From assembly GCA_945921465.1 (NCBI GenBank), contig CAMEKS010000010.1, forward strand, positions 1-34,640: DNA of 34,640 nt. The letters run 5' to 3'. The number at the start of each line of letters is the position of its first letter. Position 1 is the first letter of the stretch. Of this stretch, positions 8,252 through 17,500 are shown piece by piece. The notes beneath the pieces were generated by a model. The model made no database searches. It was not told where the DNA came from and saw nothing but the letters and a program-made list of their open reading frames with translations. A program made the translations under genes and the position numbers. Source of the stretch: an uncultured Clostridia bacterium (lineage in GTDB: Bacteria > Bacillota > Clostridia > Christensenellales > UBA1242).

Positions 8252-8839
8252 ATGGATTACATAGAAGAATTTAGGCAGACCTTTGATCTTATCAAGCGAG
8301 ATGGAGCAAAAGAGTTATTGGATTTTTTGGAAACATCAGATTTCTTTGTGTGTCCTGCCAGCACCAGATATCATTCTAATCACAAAGGCGGGCTGGTAGA
8401 GCACTCTGTTAAAGTATATAAGCGATTTCTTAAATTAATTCAAGACGAATATGGCGTAGACTATACGAACAAAATAAGTGATGAGAGTATTGCTATAATG
8501 GGACTGCTACATGATTTGTGTAAAGTCAATGTCTACAAAGAAGACAGCCGTAATGTAAAAGTTAATGGCGTATGGAATTCGGTCCCATATTATACTGTAC
8601 ACGATCAACTACCATATGGGCACGGCGAAAAATCCGTATATATTATTAGCGGATTTATGAAATTAACTAGAGAAGAAGCAATGGGTATTAATTGGCATAT
8701 GGGCTTTGCTGACGCGCGTGTAATGGGCGGAAGTTATTCTCTAAGTCCAGCATATTATTCATACCCAACCGCTATGCTTCTACACCTTGCAGATATGCAA
8801 GCGTCATTTCTAGACGAGAGTATAGACGAATTCAAATAA
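8252..8839 (+). CDS. HD-domain metal-dependent phosphohydrolase
   Basis: A 195-residue stand-alone HD protein. Metal ligands are visible: H51 (GGLVEHS), H87-D88 (LLHDLCK), H124, H149 (INWHMG) and D181 (LHLAD). The arrangement resembles the HD part of the YhaM exonuclease and phage-type single HD hydrolases; there is no OB-fold nucleic-acid-binding domain in front. The substrate is probably a nucleotide or nucleic acid end, but this cannot be settled here. The ATG follows AGAGG. The cation antiporter begins 14 nt after the stop and is probably in the same operon. Confidence 0.8.
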   Translation: MDYIEEFRQTFDLIKRDGAKELLDFLETSDFFVCPASTRYHSNHKGGLVEHSVKVYKRFLKLIQDEYGVDYTNKISDESIAIMGLLHDLCKVNVYKEDSRNVKVNGVWNSVPYYTVHDQLPYGHGEKSVYIISGFMKLTREEAMGINWHMGFADARVMGGSYSLSPAYYSYPTAMLLHLADMQASFLDESIDEFK

Positions 8840-8853
8840 GGAGTTATTGGATA

Positions 8854-9897
8854 ATGGCTTTATATATATCAATACCACTATTTATAGTATCATTGCTTGT
8901 CATTATCAAAGGTGGTGACATATTTGTAGATGCGGCTAGCGAGATTGCAAAGAAGAGCAAAATCCCTTCGATTATAATTGGCGCTACAATAGTATCCATT
9001 GCAACTACTATGCCCGAACTAATTGTCGGTAGTATCGCTAGTATTAAGGGTACATTTGATCTAGCAGTGGGCAATGCTATAGGCAGTGTAATCTGCAATA
9101 CCGCACTAATACTTGGAGTATCGATTACTTTTGCTCCTACAGTGCTAAAACGCAAGACATCTAATATCAAGAGTTTCCTTCTTTTAGGAGTAATTATATT
9201 GTGCTTTGTATTCTGCTTAGGCATTGAGCAAGGCCGTCTTGAAGGAGTTGTTAACTGGGCAGAAGGGATATTACTACTTGCTGTTTTTGCATTATTTATA
9301 TATATCAACGTTGTCGAAGCCAAGAGAGAGAACGAATCGCGACTAGAATATGAGGATCTATTCGGCAAAGAAGCCGCTGCCGAGATGTTTGGCGAAGAAG
9401 GAATCACTGAAGTAAAAACAAAAATGTCAAAATTAATTTTTATATTCTTATTGGGTGCTGCTATGGTTGGAGCTAGTGCGTATGGTCTAGTAGAGAGCGC
9501 TACTGCTATAGCATATTCATTACATATTAGTAATGCGGTTGTAGGCTTTACTATTGTAGCAATTGGCACATCATTGCCAGAATTAGTTACCACAATCAAC
9601 TCATTGCAGCACCACGACACAGCATTGGGTTATGGCAATATCATTGGCGCAAACATCGGTAATATGGCACTTATTTTGGGCACTTGTGCATGCATTTCGG
9701 GTAATAATTCACTACCTATGAACCCTTGGACTGTTGCCGTAAGTTTTCCAGCAGCATTATTTATGACTATGATATTTGTTATACCGCTAGCAATTAAGCA
9801 ACGAACATATCGTTGGCAAGGCATTGTCTTGTTGCTATCATATGTGGCATATTTGGCATTCATCTTAATAATGACACTAAATGGTATAACAATCTAA
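8854..9897 (+). CDS. CaCA-family calcium/sodium antiporter (YrbG-like)
   Basis: A 347-residue membrane protein with about ten hydrophobic segments in two inverted halves. Both alpha-repeats are clear: GATIVSIATTMPELIVGSIAS and GNAIGSVICNTALILG in the first half, GFTIVAIGTSLPELVTT and GNIIGANIGNMALILG in the second. The acidic residues of the two PEL motifs bind the cation. A hydrophilic loop rich in E and K near residues 150-190 separates the halves. Exchange of Ca2+ for Na+ or H+ is expected from the family. It follows the HD gene closely; no terminator is seen after it, and the next gene has its own promoter 14 nt downstream. Confidence 0.9.
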   Translation: MALYISIPLFIVSLLVIIKGGDIFVDAASEIAKKSKIPSIIIGATIVSIATTMPELIVGSIASIKGTFDLAVGNAIGSVICNTALILGVSITFAPTVLKRKTSNIKSFLLLGVIILCFVFCLGIEQGRLEGVVNWAEGILLLAVFALFIYINVVEAKRENESRLEYEDLFGKEAAAEMFGEEGITEVKTKMSKLIFIFLLGAAMVGASAYGLVESATAIAYSLHISNAVVGFTIVAIGTSLPELVTTINSLQHHDTALGYGNIIGANIGNMALILGTCACISGNNSLPMNPWTVAVSFPAALFMTMIFVIPLAIKQRTYRWQGIVLLLSYVAYLAFILIMTLNGITI

Positions 9898-9911
9898 AAA
9901 AAATTGAAATA

Positions 9912-9939
9912 TTGACAAAATCTTTAATTGGTTTATAAT
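9912..9939 (+). promoter_or_regulatory. Strong sigma-A promoter of the SHOCT/852-aa operon
   Basis: Consensus TTGACA and TATAAT hexamers with a 16-nt spacer. The expected transcript start is near 9946, leaving a leader of about 160 nt before the ATG at 10107. Confidence 0.8.
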
Positions 9940-9987
9940 TATACTACGAGAGGTGAATATTAACATCGTTCGCAACCAATTACAATG

Positions 9988-10076
9988 TTGTAATCTAATA
10001 ATCAAAGCATATCAATATGATTAGTTGGCGGCTATGCCATTGTCATTGATAGGCAAGTTTGGCTCTTGGATTACAA
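9988..10076 (+). ncRNA. Structured mRNA leader, possible riboswitch-like element
   Basis: TTGTAATCTAA (9988-9998) can pair with TTGGATTACAA (10066-10076), eleven pairs with one G-U, closing an 89-nt domain. Inside, TAATCA/TGATTA (9999-10023) forms a second hairpin, and GGC/GCC-rich segments around 10027-10053 can form a third, giving a three-way-junction outline. The domain ends 20 nt before the AAGGAG site of the downstream gene. It matches no riboswitch class I know. No anti-terminator or terminator is evident, so control of translation or RNA stability is more likely than attenuation, if it has a regulatory role at all. Confidence 0.4.
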
Positions 10077-10106
10077 ACTATAAAATCTCAAAATAAAGGA
10101 GATTAA

Positions 10107-10691
10107 ATGAAAAAATTTCTTAAAGTATTTTACAAATTTAATAAATATCTTAGCTTCGTACTAGCAGTTCTATCGTTAATAATTTTTGGCGCTGCAGCAT
10201 TCAATATTCCTTTTATTATCAATCCTGTTACTGCGATTCAAGAATGGTCAACATTTGGTCTATTTGATGGTTCAACGGATTTGATGTTACTAACCATAGC
10301 AAGCTGCCTTGGATTCTTTATTAATCAATATTTTAGTAAAATTTATTTAACGTTACAGAACTTTGATAAATATAGAGAAATAACTGGACTATATGTTGTA
10401 ATTGCTTTTGCTATTGCTCAAGTAGTTGTTAACTTTGCACTAATAGGAATATTCGCAATAATCCCATTTGTCTTTAATATTTTGGCAATTGTATTACTAA
10501 AAAAATATAACAAAGACAACCAACCAGTCAATGATTATATTAACAAATTGGCCAATGTATTTGAAGGAAATTACGCATTGCAAGAAATGAGTTTTAAGAT
10601 AGGCCAACTAAGAATGTTGAGGTCAAAAGGCAGAATAAGCGAAGAAGAATTTATGTTACACCTAAATAATATTTTGGAAAATAAAGAATAA
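10107..10691 (+). CDS. Membrane protein with C-terminal SHOCT-like motif
   Basis: A 194-residue protein with four hydrophobic segments in the first 130 residues and a short cytoplasmic C-terminal tail (QLRMLRSKGRISEEEFMLHLNNIL) that fits the SHOCT motif. SHOCT segments commonly end membrane or phage-related proteins and may mediate oligomerisation. The ATG follows AAAGGAG. The large unknown protein begins 33 nt after the stop, so the two are likely cotranscribed from the promoter at 9912. Function unknown. Confidence 0.65.
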   Translation: MKKFLKVFYKFNKYLSFVLAVLSLIIFGAAAFNIPFIINPVTAIQEWSTFGLFDGSTDLMLLTIASCLGFFINQYFSKIYLTLQNFDKYREITGLYVVIAFAIAQVVVNFALIGIFAIIPFVFNILAIVLLKKYNKDNQPVNDYINKLANVFEGNYALQEMSFKIGQLRMLRSKGRISEEEFMLHLNNILENKE

Positions 10692-10724
10692 ATAGCCTTA
10701 AGCGAACCTAAAGGTAAATGAAAA

Positions 10725-13283
10725 ATGAGAAAAAAACTAAAGTCGACTGTAAAATTAGACAAATGCAAATTAAATAAACGATATCGATATTCACAAGAAA
10801 GTATTGATGTATTTGCTCAGGATCATATTCGTGAGATGCCTTTTATGTCGAAATATATCAAAGTAAATTATCAAAAATATTTGATGAACAAGTATCGGGA
10901 CAAACTGTGCAATATTCGCAAATTTTTGAACGCAGACAATTCACTTACTCCTACACAAATACTTGCCAAAGACTTTGAAAAATTAAATTTTATTACTATT
11001 AAAATAGCGTTGCTTGAGCGTGATATTAAGGCATATCGAATTGCACTGGCCTCTGGTTTTGATTCTGCTGATGACAATCGACTATTGCAAGAAACTATTT
11101 ATCACAAATACGGCAAATTGAGAAAGTTCGATTGCTACCGCAACCTTACACTAGCAGAAATATATGACAAATGTTTTTTGCAGCAGAAAATCGCCAGTTT
11201 CGGCCGCAAAGCAGAGAAACAATCTGCCAAATTAAAAGAAAAATATAACAGCCCCGCAATGCTCATACACTTGCAAAAAGAATATATGTTAGACCTAATA
11301 TTTGACAAAGGCAAAGAGCTGGGAATCTTCGAAGAAGATGTGCCTTTGGGCAAACTACGTAGTATTCTTGCTCACAATCCAACATATTCTCAGTCTTTGC
11401 TTAACTTAGACACATTTACTTACGATTATATCTATTCTAATCGAGGTGTGTTATCCAAGTCATTTGTTAGTTTTCAATCAAAACACAAGAATAGCACTAT
11501 TAATGTGCTTGTTCGTGATTTTTTGCAGCTTCTGGCAGACGAATTAGGGCTAAGCAACTCAGAACTTAACGAAATTCAAGATGATTTGTTACACGAATTT
11601 AAGTCTAATTTTATAAAGCAAAGTAATATATTCTCTTCTATGGAATCATTACTAAATACGAATGATATTATTTTGCGAGCCAAGACTAATTTTGTTAAAG
11701 CTGAATTAATCCGTGAATTAGAGTATTGCCTGGATATGCCAGAAATTAACAATTATTATAACATTATTAACAATCGAGATAGCATACCTCATTATAATTT
11801 TTCGAAAGAAAAAATTTTTGTAGAAAGAATAGAAAAAGAATTTCCTGAGATTAAATCTGAATCATTTGTCTATCTATACAATGAGTTGCAAGACAAACTA
11901 GAAACTTATCGTGACGAAATTGCGTCTTCTGAAACGTATTTGGTCGCAGATTTTATTAACAGCGTATATTATAACGAATTTTATGACGATATGTCAGAAG
12001 ATGAATTGCAGAATGTATTGTCCGAAATCTCAGTCAATATATTTACTAATCCTATCGCAATAAAAGCAAAGAAAAACCTAGATATGTATTGCAAAGTTTT
12101 GATGCAATTTACTTTCCACAAATTACAACACCAAATTTATTACGCCAACAAACTATCACAATCTAGATTATTTCACCAAATACTGATATCAAGTAATGGC
12201 AAACCAATTCTTCCTATAGAAGTCCAACGCAAAATTTCGCATTTGCCACTGGATGCCCAACGCAATTTGGCTAACGACTATTTCCACAATACTCTTCTTG
12301 ACTTCTTGGATGATTGTGCGGTAGATAATTATGGAGACCTATACATTAATGGAACAGCATTTGTGGGCAATAACATTTCTAACGAAGCTCTACACAACCT
12401 GGCAATGAATCTAGAGAATGGAATGCTTAAGAGCTTTGCTGAGGCTAACGCTGATGACCCTACTCTAGTTGAAGAACTAAAACTGACTGAATATATTATT
12501 GCTGGTTCTAAGGAAGACATAGCCGAATACACATTCGCCAACACTAATTTTGTCAACATAGACAAAGATGAAAATAATGTAGAAAAAAATAAGCAATTAA
12601 TTGAATCTGTAAGCACAGAAGACATAGAACGCGTCAAACATATTAGCAAAAATGTGATACAAAATGATAAAATACCTGAAGAAAATGCAAATAATTCTGA
12701 AATTAATAAAGCCAATGTATCAGAGAATACAAAACTAGATTCCTATAATGTGGCAAAAGAATACTTGACTACTCCTAAAGATACAAGTGCAGAAATTCAG
12801 AAAAATAAAGTATTACGAATACAAAAGCGTATTAATTCGGGTATGTTGCTTCTAGACGAAGTACAAATTAATAATATTAATCAAAGTCTTGACGGGTATA
12901 ATTTGTCACTAAGGACGCCTAACGATTATATCTATCACTTAATAGATACTTACAAGGAAAAAAATAGAGATCTTAGTTCGTTGGAGATAGGACTCAAACT
13001 GCGGGTAAGAACTGGTAATTTGAAATTAACAGATCAAGAAATTGACAAAATCAACGAAGACAACAACTTTAACATTATACAGAAATCTTCGCTAAAAATC
13101 GCCCGACCAAAAGCAGTCTTGGCTGATACATATCACTCGGATATTCCAACCCCTAGTGATGTAAAAGACAAGATAACCAACGTCGACGCCTTTGTCGCTA
13201 GGAAAATATACAAGAAAAATGCTAAATTAATAGCATTCGATTATCGTCTACATCAATTGATGTTGAAGAAAAATTTATGTTAG
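10725..13283 (+). CDS. Large protein of unknown family (852 aa)
   Basis: I do not recognise this protein. It has no signal peptide or membrane segment. It is mostly helical, rich in K, N, E and L, with a basic N-terminus (MRKKLKSTVKLDK). Residues about 615-690 are a low-complexity N/E/K linker. After it comes an internal duplication of 58 residues offset: RINSGMLLLDEVQINNIN (from residue 702) aligns with RVRTGNLKLTDQEIDKIN (from residue 760), a pattern that looks like a small helical binding repeat. The tail is basic (ARKIYKKNAKLIAF). The start is an ATG with a moderate AAAGG site 10-12 nt upstream. It is cotranscribed with the SHOCT-like membrane protein. The coding frame is firm (852 codons); function is not. 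Confidence 0.75.
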   Translation: MRKKLKSTVKLDKCKLNKRYRYSQESIDVFAQDHIREMPFMSKYIKVNYQKYLMNKYRDKLCNIRKFLNADNSLTPTQILAKDFEKLNFITIKIALLERDIKAYRIALASGFDSADDNRLLQETIYHKYGKLRKFDCYRNLTLAEIYDKCFLQQKIASFGRKAEKQSAKLKEKYNSPAMLIHLQKEYMLDLIFDKGKELGIFEEDVPLGKLRSILAHNPTYSQSLLNLDTFTYDYIYSNRGVLSKSFVSFQSKHKNSTINVLVRDFLQLLADELGLSNSELNEIQDDLLHEFKSNFIKQSNIFSSMESLLNTNDIILRAKTNFVKAELIRELEYCLDMPEINNYYNIINNRDSIPHYNFSKEKIFVERIEKEFPEIKSESFVYLYNELQDKLETYRDEIASSETYLVADFINSVYYNEFYDDMSEDELQNVLSEISVNIFTNPIAIKAKKNLDMYCKVLMQFTFHKLQHQIYYANKLSQSRLFHQILISSNGKPILPIEVQRKISHLPLDAQRNLANDYFHNTLLDFLDDCAVDNYGDLYINGTAFVGNNISNEALHNLAMNLENGMLKSFAEANADDPTLVEELKLTEYIIAGSKEDIAEYTFANTNFVNIDKDENNVEKNKQLIESVSTEDIERVKHISKNVIQNDKIPEENANNSEINKANVSENTKLDSYNVAKEYLTTPKDTSAEIQKNKVLRIQKRINSGMLLLDEVQINNINQSLDGYNLSLRTPNDYIYHLIDTYKEKNRDLSSLEIGLKLRVRTGNLKLTDQEIDKINEDNNFNIIQKSSLKIARPKAVLADTYHSDIPTPSDVKDKITNVDAFVARKIYKKNAKLIAFDYRLHQLMLKKNLC

Positions 13284-13408
13284 ATTTAGTAGTCTAATAT
13301 TGTTATTGATAAGTAGATGCTTCATAGTTTTTATAGACTACAGATATTTTTCAAATCAATAATTAATTGTCTCTGCCTCTTTCAAAAGTTTTTTTTTGCA
13401 AGAAGGTA

Positions 13409-13437
13409 TTGAAATACTTAAACAAATGATATATAAT
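13409..13437 (+). promoter_or_regulatory. Promoter of the 186-aa / 80-aa gene pair
   Basis: TTGAAA and TATAAT separated by 17 nt. It lies inside the ORF-track version of the next gene, which shows that translation must start downstream, at 13459. Confidence 0.6.
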
Positions 13438-13458
13438 ATAAAAGGACAAAATCGAAAA

Positions 13459-14019
13459 ATGAGCAAATACGAATATCACATACAAGACGATTTCGAAGAG
13501 ACCAAAAATCTTTCTACAGATTTGTACCAAGTGCTAAAAAGAGAAATAGGCGAATATTACAATCAGAAGTATGATGATTGTATGGATTTATTTGCTATGT
13601 CAACAACTATTAGCGATGTTACCTACTACGAAAACTTTGCACAAATTATTCGCAAAGACAAGATTGCACTTTGTGATAAAACCACAGCCAATTTACAAGA
13701 ATATATCGATTTTCAGAAAAGTATTATTAAGGACGGCATAATTGACCATGATAATGCCAGAAGAATAGGTGTGGTTATAGACACCTTAGGCAACACTAAT
13801 CGTTCAATTTTGCAGTTGGTATATCAAATCTTAGAAGAGGTTAAATTCGGGGTTATCAAGCGCTATAAGAGCCCATTTGAGATTATTGATGACTACTTTG
13901 AATTAGGAATTAACAAGAAATATAGCGGTGTTCAGGACTTTATCGAAGACAACTATGATTACTTGTCTAAGGCCATCAATTTAGTATATGGAGGATATAA
14001 TTATGACAAAAAATTCTAG
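13459..14019 (+). CDS. Unknown helical protein
   Basis: A 186-residue cytosolic protein of unknown family, acidic and mostly helical, with no signal or membrane segment. The ORF track begins at a TTG at 13396, but a promoter covers 13409-13437, so I use the ATG at 13459 (MSKYEYHIQDDF), preceded by AAAGGA at about 12 nt. The very short leader means the mRNA starts close to the ribosome binding site. The next gene overlaps its end by 17 nt, which implies translational coupling and a shared function. Confidence 0.65.
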   Translation: MSKYEYHIQDDFEETKNLSTDLYQVLKREIGEYYNQKYDDCMDLFAMSTTISDVTYYENFAQIIRKDKIALCDKTTANLQEYIDFQKSIIKDGIIDHDNARRIGVVIDTLGNTNRSILQLVYQILEEVKFGVIKRYKSPFEIIDDYFELGINKKYSGVQDFIEDNYDYLSKAINLVYGGYNYDKKF

Positions 14020-14245
14020 CGTTTTCAAATTTGATATAATCGAGAGGATTATCGGCGATCTAGACTTCACCACCAAGGAAGAAGTAGTTAGATTGGCAGA
14101 GATAATGAAAGATGTAGCAGCAACCAAAGACTATCCTGAGGATGTAAAAAAAGCATTTGTAGATGCCTACAACGAAATCAATGCTGATGACTTTACTCTA
14201 GATAATCTATTCGAAATCAAAAAGTTAATCAAGCCAGAGAACTAA
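14003..14245 (+). CDS. Small unknown acidic protein
   Basis: An 80-residue protein, all predicted helix, acidic in its second half (VKKAFVDAYNEINADDFTLDNLFEIKKLIK). The ATG at 14003 follows GGAGG by 8 nt; the ATG at 13988 in the ORF track precedes that site and is unlikely. The start overlaps the upstream gene by 17 nt. No family is recognised. The small size and tight coupling would fit a partner or regulator of the upstream protein. Confidence 0.6.
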   Translation: MTKNSSVFKFDIIERIIGDLDFTTKEEVVRLAEIMKDVAATKDYPEDVKKAFVDAYNEINADDFTLDNLFEIKKLIKPEN

Positions 14246-14420
14246 TTGGCTACATAACTTAACATTATAACCTAACAAGCAACAAATACTATTGCTATAG
14301 TAGAGAACAATTATCTCATAATCAGTTATATACAATTGCTACATGATTGTGGATAATTTGTATATTACAAATATAATCCCATATTGTATTTTGATATATT
14401 GGGATAAAGCTAATGACATA

Positions 14421-14484
14421 AAAAAATAGGTAACTATAATTTCTGACTCTAATTAAGAGTTTTTAATTATACTACCTATTTTTT
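14421..14484. terminator. Bidirectional intrinsic terminator between convergent genes
   Basis: AAAAAATAGGTA plus TATAATT pairs with AATTATA plus TACCTATTTTTT, with A/T runs on both sides and a loop containing a small ACTCT/AGAGT hairpin. It can end the rightward small genes and the leftward protease gene. The 175 nt before it hold no gene. Confidence 0.85.
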
Positions 14485-14544
14485 GTTATGTACTAATGTT
14501 TTGCTTATAATTAAATCGCATATGAATAATTATTTGTGTTAAAT

Positions 14545-17500
14545 TTAGTCATCTTTAGCATCTAATTTATTAAGTAATTTTGATAATATCTCTTTATCTT
14601 TCTCCAGCCGCCTTTTCTTAATTGTTCTTATAATCATTGTCAATGCAATGGCCAAGACAATAGTTCCGCCAAGGCATACGTATAGCAATGGGAATTCGTT
14701 AATTTTAACAACTATAAAAGAATTAGAATCGTTAGTAGAATAAGTATAAATATAACCAAACTTCTTTTTGACCAAAGTATCCAAATACTTCCAATTAACA
14801 GTCTCGCCTTCGCTAAGAGATTCGGTTAAGATAGCTTTTCCTTGATACATTACGGTTAAAATTCGTTGGAATATTTGATATCTTGCCTCTAACACAACTT
14901 TAGTACTACTGCTAGCATTAATTTCTTCTATTTGGCTGCGTTCAAATAGCATATTCAGATAAATAGAAGAAGTATTAAGATTCTTGTTGTTATAATATAT
15001 CCCTTCTAGCCACCAGCCCTCTATGCTAGGTGCCTGCAAATTAATAACTATATTGTTATCGTAGTCTTCTATAGTATAGTTATATGTGTAATATTGCGAG
15101 GTCGGTACATTGTCTTGTCTTACAATTAAAGTTAATGAATATATCGTTGGAGTAAAATATGGGGTCAGTTCCACATCTTTTTCCAAACCCAATTGCGATG
15201 TTGTTGTTGTCATATTTAGTAGATAGGTATCATTGTCTATATTCCAACCTGTTAGAGTATAACCAAATTTCTTTGGCGATTTGTCCGTATCAATCATTGT
15301 TGGTATATAGATAGGTGCCTTAGCGTGATAACTCATTTCTTTGATTACTACACTTGGCTGAACCATATTATTAACATACTTAACACTATATATCGAATAT
15401 GTATTAAGTATATATCCCCTAATGCTTGTTGGCACAAATGTATTCAAGTCGACAATATCGTCCCCATTATACCAAGCGCTCAATCCTCTATCTCCAGCCC
15501 TAAATTCTTCTATTGGGTCACTTATCTGTTGTGTCTGATATACTACTATCGACTTACTACCAACAACCGAATTATCTTTTCTAAAATTAATTGTTAATTG
15601 CTGCAAAGTAACACTCAGCGAGCCATTAACTAGCGTTATATCCCAATTAGAATAATCTATACCATCAATCATGCTTAAGATAATATCACAAGATTTCTGC
15701 GTATCCTCACCCGTTTGATATCTCCAAGCCGCAATCTCTGTAACAATATTGTTATTGCTATAAGTTACATTAAATTGTGGCAAATCTTCGGCATTCATAT
15801 CAATAAGATTATCTGAGCCATCATATATCATATAGCCAGGATTAGCAGGCACTGCTTCGCCATAACTATAATCATATATATCAGCCACTACACGAATTGT
15901 TCGAGGAATAATCTCAATTGTCTGAGACGCATCCCCAATTACCTCGTAATTGGCACCAAAGTTCGCATTGATAGACACAATGTATTCACCCACATTAAGG
16001 ATATTATCAACAATTTCTCCATTCTTCGTTATAGTCAGTAGCATTGCAGCAGGCTCAGCCTCAATAGTATAAGTAGCGCTTATATTATTAACAAAGTCCC
16101 TCGCTGAATATTCTGCAATATATTTGTTGTTTGATTTGGTTAATTCGCTTATTTGCCATTCTACAACGACAGGACGCTTATCAATAATTAAGTTTATCTC
16201 GTCATTACTTATTGTATAGTTATCCTTATCATAATCCAAAGCAACTGTATAAGTTCCTGCATTGATTATCTCTGTCACAACTTCTCCGCCGCTCTTAACA
16301 ACAATATTTGCAACATCTTTAACTGCCTCACTACAACTAATAGATTGCAAAATATCGCTGCCATCATATGTATAATGAACGCCATCTGCCTTGGTTGTGC
16401 TATTAGGCACTGCTAGAGTATTATCAAGTGATATTTTGTTGATTACTAATTCAGCCCCTCCACTAATTGCATTGGTTATATTGGCAGAAGTGCTGCTAAC
16501 TTGTAGGCTATATGTGCCAGAGTTCTTAACCTCAGACGCAGCCTCCCCACCTATTGTTATATTAATAGGCAAATAATGTTTTGGGCTGCTTGTAGAGACT
16601 TGCCAATATGCTCTAACTTCAGCATCATCCATTGCTCCAGTTGTGTCTAGGATTATAGACTCTCCGCTATAACTTGTTTGATACTTTCCGTTAACAAAAT
16701 CATAAGAACTTTCCCATATCACATCTACACTATCTATTGGGGATACAACCAGTTCTATAGACGGATTGATTATATTGTATATGTCTGTATCAAACCCCAC
16801 AACACTAACAGTATATGTGCCAATTCCTATGATATTATTTACAATCTCTTCATTACACTTAATTTCTAAATTACAAAAATCTTCTGTGTTATATTTATGA
16901 CCAATTTGGCTCGCAAGATCTACATCAGCGTAATCTATTATATACTGTCCCTCTGTCACCAAACTACCGCCAGTTACAGACCAATCTATCGTTATATCTA
17001 GCTTGCCTAAATTTATATAAATACTGCCGTCCGTGATATCATAATAGTCATAATTAACATCCTCTCCATTAATCGTGGCAATTTGTAATTTATACATTCC
17101 CACAGCCAACACGTTAGGTGTATTCATAATTGTGTCATTATAATAGACATCAAATGTTGCATTATAGCCATCTATTGTCGCTGAAATATTTGGCAGTATA
17201 TCAGTGCCAGTGTAGACAGTACTATATTGTTTGAAACCGCCATATATACCAGTATAACTTAATCCACTATCTAGTACCCAGTTGGCGGTTAAATGTTTTT
17301 TGACTATCCGTACTTTCAATTCCTCAGCAACTAGTTCAGATGTGTTGGTGTCTATATCCCCATTGCCAAAAGATAATGTATATATCTTGCCAATTGCAGT
17401 TGCTGGAATGCTAGTAACACTCTCGCCATCACATTCCCATTTGTCGTCACCCAATCGTACATTAACACCATTGTTGTCGTAATATGCGTATATGCCAGCA

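Noticed and set aside
8844-9620. 258-aa leftward ORF opposite the CaCA antiporter
   Set aside because: It is a shadow of the antiporter gene on the other strand; the forward frame has both alpha-repeat signatures.
12329-12715. 128-aa leftward ORF inside the 852-aa gene
   Set aside because: It has no ribosome binding site and a composition typical of an antisense shadow frame.
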